A stretch of 50,441 nucleotides of DNA, taken from NCBI RefSeq assembly GCF_900019265.1, contig NZ_CYGX02000042.1, positions 1 to 50,441 of the forward strand, read 5' to 3'. A program made the position numbers and the translations under genes. The notes under the pieces were generated by a model. That model worked only from the letters and a program-made list of their open reading frames with translations. It made no database searches and was not told the DNA's origin. This stretch comes from Paraburkholderia ribeironis. Its GTDB lineage: Bacteria > Pseudomonadota > Gammaproteobacteria > Burkholderiales > Burkholderiaceae. Numbering within the stretch: the stretch's first letter is position 1; each line of letters starts with the position of its first letter. Shown one piece after another: positions 34,174-42,947 of the stretch.

Positions 34174-34529
34174 ATGAACGCCTCCCGATGGCAATCGTTT
34201 TCAGTGTGTCGACTCAAAGATTCGGCCGTAGCTCGGGACTTCATTTCACCTTCCCAGCCGCACCGCGAAAAAATCCGCTGACGCCCACCGCATTCGCGCA
34301 GGTCGTAGTCTCGCATCTGGCACGCGAATCGGTGCCCCGTTGCCGTCACACTTCAAATATCGTTGCAATCTTTCAGCGTGTCACTCCGTGTAAAAATAAT
34401 CTTCTGCGCAACGTGACCCCATTCAGATTGGGATCACGCCGACGTAGTTCTTTCCGCAAACCCGTGAGCCAGTATTGCTTCTATCCCCGGTCCACGAGTT
34501 GACTTCCGGTTTTAAAGACCCTTTGACAC
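34174..34529. other. Intergenic gap in the small-protein group
   Basis: About 355 bases, lower in GC than the eCIS operon. It probably carries a promoter for the 145-residue protein downstream. No gene or clear terminator seen. Confidence 0.4.
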
Positions 34530-34967
34530 TCACCCGAGCGTGCACTCATCGCCATCGTGAATATCGCTCTTCTGGTTGTTGCTGTTGACGCTGCCGTCGC
34601 TGCTGGCGAACACCCAGCGTGACGAGCCGGTAGCGTCCGAATCCGCCGCGATATCAATACCGATGCTCTCGTCTATATTAATTGGCACGTTACTGGCCAC
34701 TTGCTGGCCTGTGCGACCGTCCCACGCGTTGACGGTAACATCCGTCATCTGGTTGTTACGCAGACTAAAGTGAATTGTGCTGGCCATGACTGATCCTCGA
34801 AACAATGTTTGCACGGTGCCCGCCCAGTCGGCGACTTGCGCAATGTGGCGGTTCGCACGCGCTACGAACGTCGTGTCGGCATTCGCGAAGCACTCTGTCA
34901 ACCTGATTGCAGCTTTAATTTCTGGCGAGTGCTTCAGCGTATGGTCGACGCTTTCTGAAACAGCCAT
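34530..34967 (-). CDS. Small hypothetical protein, coupled to its upstream neighbour
   Basis: The product has 145 residues and no recognised family. The N-terminal part is helical; the C-terminal part is acidic and beta-rich (TDVTVNAWDGRTGQQVASNV, IGIDIAADSDATGSSRW). The start ATG directly follows the upstream stop (TAAATG), a coupling signature. An internal ATG at 34788 (MASTIHFSLRN) has GAGGA upstream and could produce a shorter 85-residue form of the acidic part. The double start is worth noting. Confidence 0.55.
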   Translation of the reverse strand: MAVSESVDHTLKHSPEIKAAIRLTECFANADTTFVARANRHIAQVADWAGTVQTLFRGSVMASTIHFSLRNNQMTDVTVNAWDGRTGQQVASNVPINIDESIGIDIAADSDATGSSRWVFASSDGSVNSNNQKSDIHDGDECTLG

Positions 34968-35351
34968 TTAGGCGTTGACCGTCCCTCCGAGATCGACGCC
35001 TTGACTGTTTAGTTGAGCTACCACGAAATCCGGAACCGCATTGCTAGCGAAAAGTCCCTTTAGATCGTCGAATGCTACCGAACCCAGGCAGGCAACGCAC
35101 GCGCTGATGTAAACCCCAACCGCGACCGTCGCCACCTCGCCGAGCGTAGCCAGGACCCCTTCGTCGACCCCTACGACTGCACCAGCAGCCAATAATGCAC
35201 CGATGGTCAGTTCCGCCTCACCGCCAGAATTTTCCCAGGCATCATGAACTTTGTGCAAAACCTCAAGTGCCTCGTTTGCGTCCTCGACGGTTGGAACGGG
35301 GAATCCACTGCCTTGCATGCACTGGGTCCAACGATCAGAAAATGCACTCAT
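34968..35351 (-). CDS. Small protein with hydrophobic hairpin
   Basis: The product has 127 residues (MSAFSDRWTQCMQGSGFPVP). A polar helical N-terminus precedes two adjacent hydrophobic stretches (LTIGALLAAGAVVGV, then ATVAVGVYISACVACLGSVA) and a polar C-terminus. No family recognised. The start at 35351 has GGAGG five bases upstream. The gene is first in a two-gene unit. The hairpin is like those of bacteriocins or small membrane-active proteins, by appearance only. Confidence 0.6.
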   Translation of the reverse strand: MSAFSDRWTQCMQGSGFPVPTVEDANEALEVLHKVHDAWENSGGEAELTIGALLAAGAVVGVDEGVLATLGEVATVAVGVYISACVACLGSVAFDDLKGLFASNAVPDFVVAQLNSQGVDLGGTVNA

Positions 35352-35435
35352 CTCTACCTCCAATTTTCCTGTGTTGCAGTGAGTCACGCTGCGCATGGCA
35401 GATTGACGGGATGAAACTGCATAAGTACTCAAGGT

Positions 35436-35464
35436 TCGCATTCCAATATTATTTAGGAATGCGA
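35436..35464. promoter_or_regulatory. Inverted repeat upstream of the small-protein genes
   Basis: TCGCATTCC (35436-35444) and GGAATGCGA (35456-35464) form a perfect 9-bp inverted repeat around an 11-base A/T-only spacer. It lies about 85 bases upstream of the 127-residue protein, in an AT-rich 325-base gap (35352-35677) that otherwise holds no gene. An operator is likelier than a terminator because no T-run follows. Confidence 0.5.
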
Positions 35465-35677
35465 TGTTTACGACGATGAAAAGCACTTGATCGTCATTAC
35501 GTTAACGATTGACGAATCGACATTTTTAACAATGCGGACGCAATCTGGTTTGCGAATTGAATAGCGAGATCTTCTCGCAAGCAACGTTATTTTTGAAATG
35601 CGACTTTATTGAATACTTTCTTCAGACGACGAACCGTAGGCTACGCATGCCACAGCACATACGTGCGATAGCTGCGA

Positions 35678-37039
35678 TCAAAGCGACGGATCCAGTGGCG
35701 TGATGCGGGCGAGCATCAGCGAATATTCCTCCGCGGCAATCTGCCGGAATTTCATATCGATTACGGCCATGCGCTGCTCGTCGGCGATATCCGGAAAAAG
35801 CCGTTGCGCGGCATCCTTCAGCACGATGTCTGGACGCGCGACGCGCGGCAGATCGTTCGACGCGGTTGAATCCAGCGCCTTCATCAGCAGATAGATGGGC
35901 ACGACATCCGCGAGGCCGACGGGAATCAGCTTCGTCGCCGCATCGCCGAAATGGCGCCGCACGATCGCCTGCGAGCCGAGGCGCAGCATGTAGCGGAACG
36001 GCATTCCCGTACGGATCGAGAGCAACACGGGATCAACTGCGGCCACCTGCTCGACCGAATTCAGGCCTTCGGCCTCAAAGGTCGCTACGATCGGCAAGGT
36101 CACGCCGTCGAGTGTGAGCAGCTTGTCGGGCGCGTTCTCCTTCTTCTCAGTTTCGGTGATCTGTGGAAAGCCGAAGCGGCGTATCAGCTTGAGCAAAGCA
36201 TCGACGGGAAAGGTACCCAGCGCGAAGGCCATCGCGGCGCGTGCGCCGTCGGATTGCGTAACGTTGTTGATGACCAGCGCAAGCGGAATCGCGAGAAAAA
36301 TGCGCAGCGCGTACCAGTAGACGTCGGCGACGTTGAGCGACTTGCGGCGGATGCAGAGCACGGAATCGCTCACGACGAACATGAACGAACCCGCGAACGA
36401 CGCCATCAGCACGCGCTGGCTGATGCCGTAGATGCAGCCCGCGGTTTCGCTCGCGGCACACGGGCGCACATCGAAAAAGCTCGTGCCGACGAGCCCCGCC
36501 GCGGCATAGACAACCACGTACAGGATAAACACGGCGGGCACAAACGGCACGAGGCCATATTGCTCGTGATAGATGCGCGCGAACAGCCGCTCGCAGATGT
36601 CGAGGCGCTCGTCGGCCATGCGCTGCCATTGCGCCGCTGCCGGCCACGGCGCAGGCGGCGACGCCGGCAACGCGCCGCCGTCCTCCAGCGCACAGATGAG
36701 ACGCTGCGACCAGAAGCGTTGCAGATACGCCGAAAGCGCGCTGCCTTTCAGGCTGTTCTGGAACTCCCGATAGCGCGTGAACCAGACCATGCTCAGAAAG
36801 ACGATGAACGGCGTGCCGGCCATCACGGTCGTGAACGCCCCGAGCGTGACGACGAGCCCGAGCGATGCGCCTGTGGCATTCACGACGTAATGCATGAATG
36901 CCGCGCCGCCAAGGTTGATGCCGATGAGGCCCGCGCTCAGCATGAGCGCGCGGCTCGGGCCGGTGAGGTGGCTTTCAATGAGGGGGCTAGGCTTGCGTGA
37001 GGTCGATGAGGCTGGCAATGACAGTGTTGCGGTGGACAT
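35678..37039 (-). CDS. Polytopic membrane protein of the eCIS locus
   Basis: The product has 453 residues. Hydrophobic segments are spread through the first two thirds (ALMLSAGLIGINLGGAAFMH, TVMAGTPFIVFLSMVWF, VPAVFILYVVVYAAAGLV, VLMASFAGSFMFVVSDSVL, ALRIFLAIPLALVINNVT). The last third is soluble and helical, with a helix-hairpin-like stretch (LPIVATFEAEGLNSVEQVAA). No named family. AGGAG lies seven bases before the start. It follows the DUF4157 gene by about 110 bases in the same direction. A role in cargo loading, release or membrane attachment is possible but not shown. Confidence 0.7.
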   Translation of the reverse strand: MSTATLSLPASSTSRKPSPLIESHLTGPSRALMLSAGLIGINLGGAAFMHYVVNATGASLGLVVTLGAFTTVMAGTPFIVFLSMVWFTRYREFQNSLKGSALSAYLQRFWSQRLICALEDGGALPASPPAPWPAAAQWQRMADERLDICERLFARIYHEQYGLVPFVPAVFILYVVVYAAAGLVGTSFFDVRPCAASETAGCIYGISQRVLMASFAGSFMFVVSDSVLCIRRKSLNVADVYWYALRIFLAIPLALVINNVTQSDGARAAMAFALGTFPVDALLKLIRRFGFPQITETEKKENAPDKLLTLDGVTLPIVATFEAEGLNSVEQVAAVDPVLLSIRTGMPFRYMLRLGSQAIVRRHFGDAATKLIPVGLADVVPIYLLMKALDSTASNDLPRVARPDIVLKDAAQRLFPDIADEQRMAVIDMKFRQIAAEEYSLMLARITPLDPSL

Positions 37040-37147
37040 GGTACGGCTCCTGATACGGCGAAAGCGACGCTGTTGAAGCTGAACTCTCGCTTGACTTCGG
37101 ATTGCGCGAACGAAAGCAGCGGCGGCGCGCGGATGCGGGTGCGCCGG

Positions 37148-38026
37148 TCACCCGGCCAGCTCGTCGTCTTGCGCGCGCGCAAGCGTCTGTAAGTCAAGCT
37201 TCGTGTGTAGCTTCTTCTTTTCTTCCTCGTCCTGCGGTCCCGGCGCCTCAGGTTGGCGCATCAGAGTGGCATTCACGGCTTGCTTCGCCAGATGCCTGCC
37301 CGTGCCTGTTTCTTCCTCCGCGTGCGCGGCGATCTGCCTGTCCAACTCGCCCGACTGATCCTGCTTCATCACCGCGTGCGCCATCTGATCCGCTTCCACC
37401 TCATGCGGGTCGTCCGGCTGGCTGACGGTCATCTTGCGCTGGATGCCGCCGGTCTGCTGCACGACATGCGTGAGCTCGTGCGCGAGCAGCTCGCGCCCCC
37501 CCGACGTCCCCGGGTTATATTCGCCTTGCCGGAAGTAGACGTCCCGCCCGGTCGCGAACGCACGCGCCGAGAGCGACTGGCTCAACTCGTCCGATTCCGG
37601 ATCGTGATGGATGCGCACGCCCGAGAAGTCCGCACCGAAGGCCGTTTCCATGCGAGTACGCGTCGAATGATCCATATCGCTGCCGCCGCCGCGCGAGGAT
37701 TCTATCGAACGCTCAATCGCACTCATGTTGCCTGACTGGCCGTCGCCGTTCGTTGCACGGTCGATCACGCGCCCAACAAACTGATTGCCATAGCGCATTT
37801 GCAGTTGGAGCAGCGAGCGCTGCGCGGATGCCGTGTCGATCTTCATCGAGCGGCTGATCGCGCCCGCGCACGACGCATTGGCGATGTGGCAGGACAGGCC
37901 GTCCATTGCGACTCGCGCGATGGCCGCACCCGGTGACAACGAGTTGCCGTCACCCAGCGCGCGTGTTTCATTGCGTCGCGCGACGATTGCGGAAGGCATC
38001 TTGTCAATCGATTCTCGGTCTATCAT
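37148..38026 (-). CDS. eCIS-associated DUF4157 protein with intact metallopeptidase motif
   Basis: The product has 292 residues. Residues 73-88 (LQLQMRYGNQFVGRVI) form the eCIS leader motif. The DUF4157 domain spans about 125-215: METAFGADFSGVRIHHDPES, ARAFATGRDVYFRQGEYNPG, and the zinc motif HELTH at 183-187 followed by a Glu-rich helix (EVEADQMAHAV) that can give the third ligand. The C-terminus is charged. DUF4157 domains are markers of eCIS loci; some appear to be cargo or processing proteases. AGGAG precedes the start. The gene is divergent from the GH19 gene. The same leader motif occurs in the 624-residue protein at 19581-21455. Confidence 0.88.
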   Translation of the reverse strand: MIDRESIDKMPSAIVARRNETRALGDGNSLSPGAAIARVAMDGLSCHIANASCAGAISRSMKIDTASAQRSLLQLQMRYGNQFVGRVIDRATNGDGQSGNMSAIERSIESSRGGGSDMDHSTRTRMETAFGADFSGVRIHHDPESDELSQSLSARAFATGRDVYFRQGEYNPGTSGGRELLAHELTHVVQQTGGIQRKMTVSQPDDPHEVEADQMAHAVMKQDQSGELDRQIAAHAEEETGTGRHLAKQAVNATLMRQPEAPGPQDEEEKKKLHTKLDLQTLARAQDDELAG

Positions 38027-38072
38027 TTTGAACTCCTATGCAATGTTTTTTCGTCATTCATCGAGCCAATGT

Positions 38073-38091
38073 GTCGAATATCACATTCGAC
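38073..38091. promoter_or_regulatory. Inverted repeat in the DUF4157/GH19 divergent region
   Basis: GTCGAAT (38073-38079) and ATTCGAC (38085-38091) are perfect 7-bp arms around five bases, about 50 bases upstream of the DUF4157 gene. It is a candidate operator. The surrounding 300-base gap (38027-38329) holds the two divergent promoters and no gene I can see. Confidence 0.35.
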
Positions 38092-38329
38092 GCTGCGCTC
38101 GCTTTGCGTGCCGGAAAATACCTGCTAAAACTCTATACAAGAGCTGCCTCGCACGCTGAATCATCAGTAATGCAAACCATCTTCGCATTACGCCAGCGCC
38201 GTGCTTGATCTCGCTCTTCAGCGGCCTCATAAAACAGCCTCCCCACTCTAACCGGTCCTGTCGCGTTCACTCGCATGCGTTGTTCGTGCGGTGAAATACG
38301 ATCTCATCCTTAACGATATGGAGTCCTAT

Positions 38330-39010
38330 ATGGACAAAATCACATTCATGGCTGCGACGAGCAGCTCCGAAGCGGGCGCTGACCTCTGGCTCGACGCGGT
38401 GCAAGCCGCGATGGAGCGTTTCCAGATCAACACGCCCGCGCGCCAGGCTGCCTTTCTCGCACAAGTCGCGTACGAAAGCGGCCGGTTCCCGCTGCTGCCC
38501 GTGTCGGAGAACTTCAATTACTCGGTCGAAGGCCTGGAGGCAACTTTCCGCTCGCTCACGCCCGAGCAATGTGCGAGCCTCGGGCGTCAGCCAGGCGAGA
38601 CGCACGTGCCGCCCGAGCGCGAGCAGCAGATCGCCAACCTCGTCTACGGCGGGCGCTATGGCAACAGCCCCGCCGCGACGGACGACGGCTGGAACTATCG
38701 CGGCTCGGGGCTCATCCAGTTGACGTTCAAGGAGAACTTCGCACGCGCGGGCGAGGCGATCGGCGTGGATCTCGTCGGCGATCCGGACCTGGTGCGCAAC
38801 GACGCCGCCACTGCCGCGCTGGTGTCCGCGTGGTACTGGCAATCGCACGGCTGCAACGAACTCGCCGACGCGAACAACTTCTCCGCCATCACAGCGCAAA
38901 TCAATCCGGCACATGCGGGCGAGACCGGCCGCGAGGAAGCGTTCCAGCTCGCGAGCAATGCCCTCAACGCGATGCCCGGCACCGAGCAGAGCGGCGTGGC
39001 CGTCGCGTGA
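38330..39010 (+). CDS. GH19 chitinase/endolysin-like muramidase
   Basis: The product has 226 residues, a phage-endolysin-sized GH19 protein without signal peptide. The catalytic Glu lies in FLAQVAYESGRFP (Glu49); the family blocks FNYSVEGLEATF and WNYRGSGLIQLTFKENF are clear. Such enzymes cut peptidoglycan or chitin. A GTG at 38291 is in frame; the ATG at 38330, six bases after GGAG, is chosen. It is the only plus-strand gene in the eCIS structural block and stands between the AAA ATPase gene and the DUF4157 gene. It may lyse the producer to release particles, as endolysins do for R-type pyocins, or be delivered as cargo. Confidence 0.87.
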   Translation: MDKITFMAATSSSEAGADLWLDAVQAAMERFQINTPARQAAFLAQVAYESGRFPLLPVSENFNYSVEGLEATFRSLTPEQCASLGRQPGETHVPPEREQQIANLVYGGRYGNSPAATDDGWNYRGSGLIQLTFKENFARAGEAIGVDLVGDPDLVRNDAATAALVSAWYWQSHGCNELADANNFSAITAQINPAHAGETGREEAFQLASNALNAMPGTEQSGVAVA

Positions 39011-39039
39011 CTCCCTGGAGGCGGCGGCGAGCTTCATGA

Positions 39040-41232
39040 TCATGCCTGTGTCAACGCATGAGTGAATGCGCCGTCGCCGACGAGCTTACCCATCTTCTGA
39101 TACTCGCGCTGCGTCGCGGAAATCAGATGGCTCATGCGGATCATGTCGCCCTCGTCCGCGGCGAGAAACGCGGCGGCCAGCGCGACGTTGCGGATGTTGC
39201 CGCCGCTGAGGTTGTAGCGGCGCGCCATCAGCGCGAGATCGAGCTGCGGATCGCGCGGCGTGCGCTCCGGCAAAATGGCAATCCACATGCGATGCCGGTC
39301 ACTCTCGGTCGGCAGCGGAAAGTCCACGGTGAATTGCAGGCGGCGCACGAACGCCTCGTCCATGTTGCGTCGGAAATTGGTCGCGAGAATCGCGACGCCC
39401 TGGTATTCTTCGATCCGCTGCAGAAGGTAGCCTACTTCGATGTTCGCGTAACGGTCGTGCGAATCCTTCACGTCGCTGCGCTTGCCGAACAGCGAATCGG
39501 CTTCGTCGAAGAAAAGGATCGCATTGGCGGTCTCAGCTTCGTCGAAGATGCGCGCGAGATTCTTCTCCGTCTCGCCGATGAACTTGCTAATGACGAGCGA
39601 CAAGTCGATCTTGTACAGATCGAGCCCCAGCTCGTTCGCTATGATGCCAGCCGCCATCGTCTTGCCCGTTCCCGACGGCCCCGCGAACAGGAAGGTCAGC
39701 CCCTTGCTCGATGCGAGCTTCCGCTCGAAGCCCCACTCGTTGAACACGCGATTGCGGTACTTGACGTGATTGCAGATTTCGCGCAACTGCGCGATGCGAT
39801 CAGCGGGCAGCACGATGTCGTTCCAGCTGAAGCGCGGCGTGATTTTTTGCGCGAGCGACGCGAGCGCGCGGTTCGAATTGAGTCGGCACGCGTCGTAGAG
39901 ATCCTGCGACGTGATGTTTCCGCTCCCGTCTCCGGTGCCCTTCGCATCTTTCGCGCGCCATGTCGCGAGACTCATCGCCGAGCGCCATGAATCGTCGATC
40001 TGTCCTGGTGTGAAGCGGAACTTGGTGGCGACGCCCTTGAGATCGAGCGTATCGGGTGCGGCGCCGTGCGCGTGCGCAGTCTTGCGCCACAGATGCTCGC
40101 GCTCCGGAATGTCGGGCCGCGCTAGCGGGACAGCGAAGAAACGCACGCGGCGCAATGCACTGCCCGGCAGCCACGAGGCCTCGCCCGCGAGGAACGACAA
40201 CGCGACTTCTTCAACTGCATCGAGGCACGCGCGCAAGGCGGCGTGCTGTTCATGCGCGAGCAGCGCATCGAAGCCGTCGATGTAGAGCGCCGCATCCGCG
40301 AGGCGCGCTTCACGCGCGATCAGCGCGAATTGCGTATTGAGGTTGATGTCCGCATCGGCGAGCAGCAGGCTCGCATCGACGCACAGCAACGATGCGCCGC
40401 GCTCGCGGCAGACCGCGCGAGCGACCGTGAGCTTGCCGGCGCCCGCCGGGCCTTGCAGATGCACAGCGATGGCCATGTCATGGGTCTTCTCACGCGCGAG
40501 CGTCTTGAGGCCGTGTAGCGTCGATGCTGGCAGCACGAGCTGGTCCAGCCCGTGTCGCGGCGCATCGTTGCGCAGGTAAGGCGCGATGCGCGCATCCGGT
40601 GCATTCGACCCCAGCAAATACGACACGATGCGCTCATCGATGCGCAGCAGCTTGCCGATGAACGGCGGCAACGGCCGTGACGCATCCTCGAACACGTCGA
40701 TGAGCCGTGCGCGGCGCAGCGGCGCAGCGGCGCTGAAATGTTCTCGGGCGGCGATGCGCTGCAATGGATCGGGTACCAGAAGTGCCAGCACCAGATCGAT
40801 GCTCGGGCGCGTGCGTGTCACGTCGTCCTGCAAATACGCATAGAGCTTTTCGTATCGCGTGTCGAGCTCCGCCGCGAGGCAAACCAGCAAGATATCGATA
40901 TCGAGCGGATCGAGCGAGAACATCGTCGCAAGCCTCGCGAGGCGCAGTTCGGTGCCCGCTTCGAGCGTCGCGCTTTCGTGCTCGGCGATGCGGCGCGCGG
41001 TGGCTGTGTGATGCGCAGCATTAGGCGACGGATTCAGCAGCCAGGCGGGCATGGCGAGCGGCGCGGCAAGCAGCGCGTCAACCTGCTGTTCCGAAACATA
41101 GAGGCCGCGGAATTGCTCGTCTTCCCGCTGCACGCACCGAAAACGCGCGACTTGCGAGCGGATCTTGAGATCGATCTGCTCAAGTCGCGCAAGCAAATGC
41201 GCTAGCGAAGACTCGTAGCACGACACGGCCAT
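39040..41232 (-). CDS. eCIS AAA+ ATPase (Afp15-like), two ATPase modules
   Basis: The product has 730 residues. The second AAA module is intact: Walker A GPSGTGKT (518-525), Walker B ILFFDEADS (572-580), sensor and arginine-finger region LATNFRRNMDEAFVRR. A first module at about 255-380 is degenerate: GPAGAGKL (261-268) and ALYIDGFDA in place of the Walker B Glu. An N-terminal helical region precedes it. In Afp and PVC clusters this ATPase is conserved and needed for assembly. The start ATG overlaps the preceding stop (TGATG); a GTG lies one codon earlier. It is the last gene of the structural operon. Confidence 0.93.
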   Translation of the reverse strand: MAVSCYESSLAHLLARLEQIDLKIRSQVARFRCVQREDEQFRGLYVSEQQVDALLAAPLAMPAWLLNPSPNAAHHTATARRIAEHESATLEAGTELRLARLATMFSLDPLDIDILLVCLAAELDTRYEKLYAYLQDDVTRTRPSIDLVLALLVPDPLQRIAAREHFSAAAPLRRARLIDVFEDASRPLPPFIGKLLRIDERIVSYLLGSNAPDARIAPYLRNDAPRHGLDQLVLPASTLHGLKTLAREKTHDMAIAVHLQGPAGAGKLTVARAVCRERGASLLCVDASLLLADADINLNTQFALIAREARLADAALYIDGFDALLAHEQHAALRACLDAVEEVALSFLAGEASWLPGSALRRVRFFAVPLARPDIPEREHLWRKTAHAHGAAPDTLDLKGVATKFRFTPGQIDDSWRSAMSLATWRAKDAKGTGDGSGNITSQDLYDACRLNSNRALASLAQKITPRFSWNDIVLPADRIAQLREICNHVKYRNRVFNEWGFERKLASSKGLTFLFAGPSGTGKTMAAGIIANELGLDLYKIDLSLVISKFIGETEKNLARIFDEAETANAILFFDEADSLFGKRSDVKDSHDRYANIEVGYLLQRIEEYQGVAILATNFRRNMDEAFVRRLQFTVDFPLPTESDRHRMWIAILPERTPRDPQLDLALMARRYNLSGGNIRNVALAAAFLAADEGDMIRMSHLISATQREYQKMGKLVGDGAFTHALTQA

Positions 41233-42248
41233 CACCCCTCGACAGCAGCCACATGCAACAGCGACGGATCACATGTCACTTCGATTGCCACGAGCGAGAC
41301 TCTCACATACGCTTCGCTGCGAATCTCGATCGACAACGTCGACGTTTCCAGGTGCAAGTCGCCTTCCTTGATGTGCCAGGTCTCGTCATAAGGGCCGCCC
41401 TTGATCTCCTGCTTGAGGAGGCTTTTCGCAACGTGCTTGCGCGCATTCGCATCCCATCCGCCGAGAAACAGTTCGACCGACAGGCGCGCATCGTTGATTT
41501 CGCCGGCAACGCGCAAACGCAGCACGCGCGTGACGCCCGGCGCGAGCGAAATCGCCATGGTGCCGGCCGCACCTTTGTTGTTGGGTTTCTCATCGATCTC
41601 GCGATGCGCCCGCGCCTCGGTCGGACCTACGCGAAATGGCGGCGGCGCAACTTCCTTGTCGGCCGGCAGAGGCGTCGGACGAAACGGCATGCGCAGCCAG
41701 CCGCGCTTCAGATGTGCTTCGAGGGAGTCAGCAGTGACGGAGCCCGGCGCGAGCAGCGTCTTCATGTGCCGACGATTGGTTGGCTTGATGGCGTGCGCGC
41801 TCACATGGCTCTTGTCGTCGAGCTCGATGGTCGCGAGGATCACCGCCGCCTCCACCGCGCCCGGCGCTACCGTCACCACGCCATAGCACTTGCGCGTGTT
41901 GCGTTCGCCGTCGTCGTCGCTGGCTGAAGCAACGTCGTCTTCCTCATAGTGAAGGCTCACGACAAGCACTGCGTTCGCTTCATTCGACGGCAACTGCAGC
42001 TTCTCCTCGTGCCTCAGGTCAATTTCATGCCCGAGTCCGTCCACGGCGAAGCCCGGCGACACAACGATCTCATTGCCGCCCGCGTGCCGCACTTCCAGCC
42101 CATGCACTATGCCCCAGCCGTGCAAATTGAGGTTGTGGCGATAGCGCGCGTTCGCGTGATAGCGCTGCTCGTCGCGAAAGTCTTCCTCGTTCAGTAGTTG
42201 CCCCCGGTAGTACGCCGGCTTCTTGTGGATGAACTGTTTCTTGTGCAT
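41232..42248 (-). CDS. eCIS-associated structural or accessory protein
   Basis: The product has 338 residues. Its N-terminus carries a pattern seen in eCIS clusters: YYRGQLLNEEDFRDEQRYH, then NLNLHGWGIVHGLEVRH. A beta-rich body follows (VVSPGFAVDGLGHEIDLRHE), with an acidic loop (EEDDVASASDDDGER) and a C-terminal sandwich-like domain. I know of no assigned biochemical function. It lies between the gpI-like and ATPase genes with overlaps or short gaps, so it is produced with the baseplate. It may be a baseplate accessory or an adaptor for fibres. Confidence 0.75.
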   Translation of the reverse strand: MHKKQFIHKKPAYYRGQLLNEEDFRDEQRYHANARYRHNLNLHGWGIVHGLEVRHAGGNEIVVSPGFAVDGLGHEIDLRHEEKLQLPSNEANAVLVVSLHYEEDDVASASDDDGERNTRKCYGVVTVAPGAVEAAVILATIELDDKSHVSAHAIKPTNRRHMKTLLAPGSVTADSLEAHLKRGWLRMPFRPTPLPADKEVAPPPFRVGPTEARAHREIDEKPNNKGAAGTMAISLAPGVTRVLRLRVAGEINDARLSVELFLGGWDANARKHVAKSLLKQEIKGGPYDETWHIKEGDLHLETSTLSIEIRSEAYVRVSLVAIEVTCDPSLLHVAAVEG

Positions 42249-42260
42249 TTGATGTACCTC

Positions 42261-42947
42261 TCAGCCTTCCATCGGTTCCCGCTGATTGCGGGTCAGCACC
42301 AACTCATATTCGGTATGCGCGGGTCGCGCAAATTCGACCACCGCGCGCACGCGCTCTTCCAGATCATGCGGCGCGCCATGCGCCCGCGTGAAAGCGCGCT
42401 CGTGCAGGCGGAACTCGACGCGAAACCGGTACGGTTCACTCACCGCAAGCTCCGTATCCACGCCGACATGCGAACGCCCGATCACGAAACCGCGCACCGG
42501 GTTCTCGTCGATCGACGACTCGCCGATCGCGCCGAAGCACAGCGCAAGCAGCTTTTCCATGTAATCGCGTGTGCCGCGTCTGCCGTAGAGCGGCACAATG
42601 CCCGCCACGATGTGCCGCAGCTCATCTGCCGAGAAATAGCGATACGGCGTGAACGCGACCCACTGCGCGAGCCACGGCATGAAGCGATCGGGCGCGGGCG
42701 GGCGCGCTTCACTCTGGATGCTGGCGGGCCCGTTGATGGTTTGCCGGTACGCAGTCGGCTTCACGCCGAGCGGCGCGAACAGACTCGGAATCGCGTCGAT
42801 CTCGTCGGCGATGGCGGGCGCGTTCGCGTTGCCGCTCGCGAGCAGCATGCGCTCGAACGCGGCGAGCAGCGCGCGCAACGGGTCGTCGCCGGTGGCGCGA
42901 TAGATCGCGGGAAGCGCGGCCAGCAAGCGCCCAGCGGTGTCATTCAT
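42261..42947 (-). CDS. Phage tail protein, gpI-like baseplate component
   Basis: The product has 228 residues. It resembles P2 gpI-type tail proteins found in eCIS clusters: LLAALPAIYRATGDDPLRAL at the start, IDAIPSLFAPL, then WLAQWVAFTP and IVPLYGRRGTRDYMEKLLAL. It would sit at the baseplate periphery and connect wedge and fibre. The ATG at 42947 has GGAGG five bases upstream and overlaps the previous gene by eight bases. Confidence 0.85.
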   Translation of the reverse strand: MNDTAGRLLAALPAIYRATGDDPLRALLAAFERMLLASGNANAPAIADEIDAIPSLFAPLGVKPTAYRQTINGPASIQSEARPPAPDRFMPWLAQWVAFTPYRYFSADELRHIVAGIVPLYGRRGTRDYMEKLLALCFGAIGESSIDENPVRGFVIGRSHVGVDTELAVSEPYRFRVEFRLHERAFTRAHGAPHDLEERVRAVVEFARPAHTEYELVLTRNQREPMEG

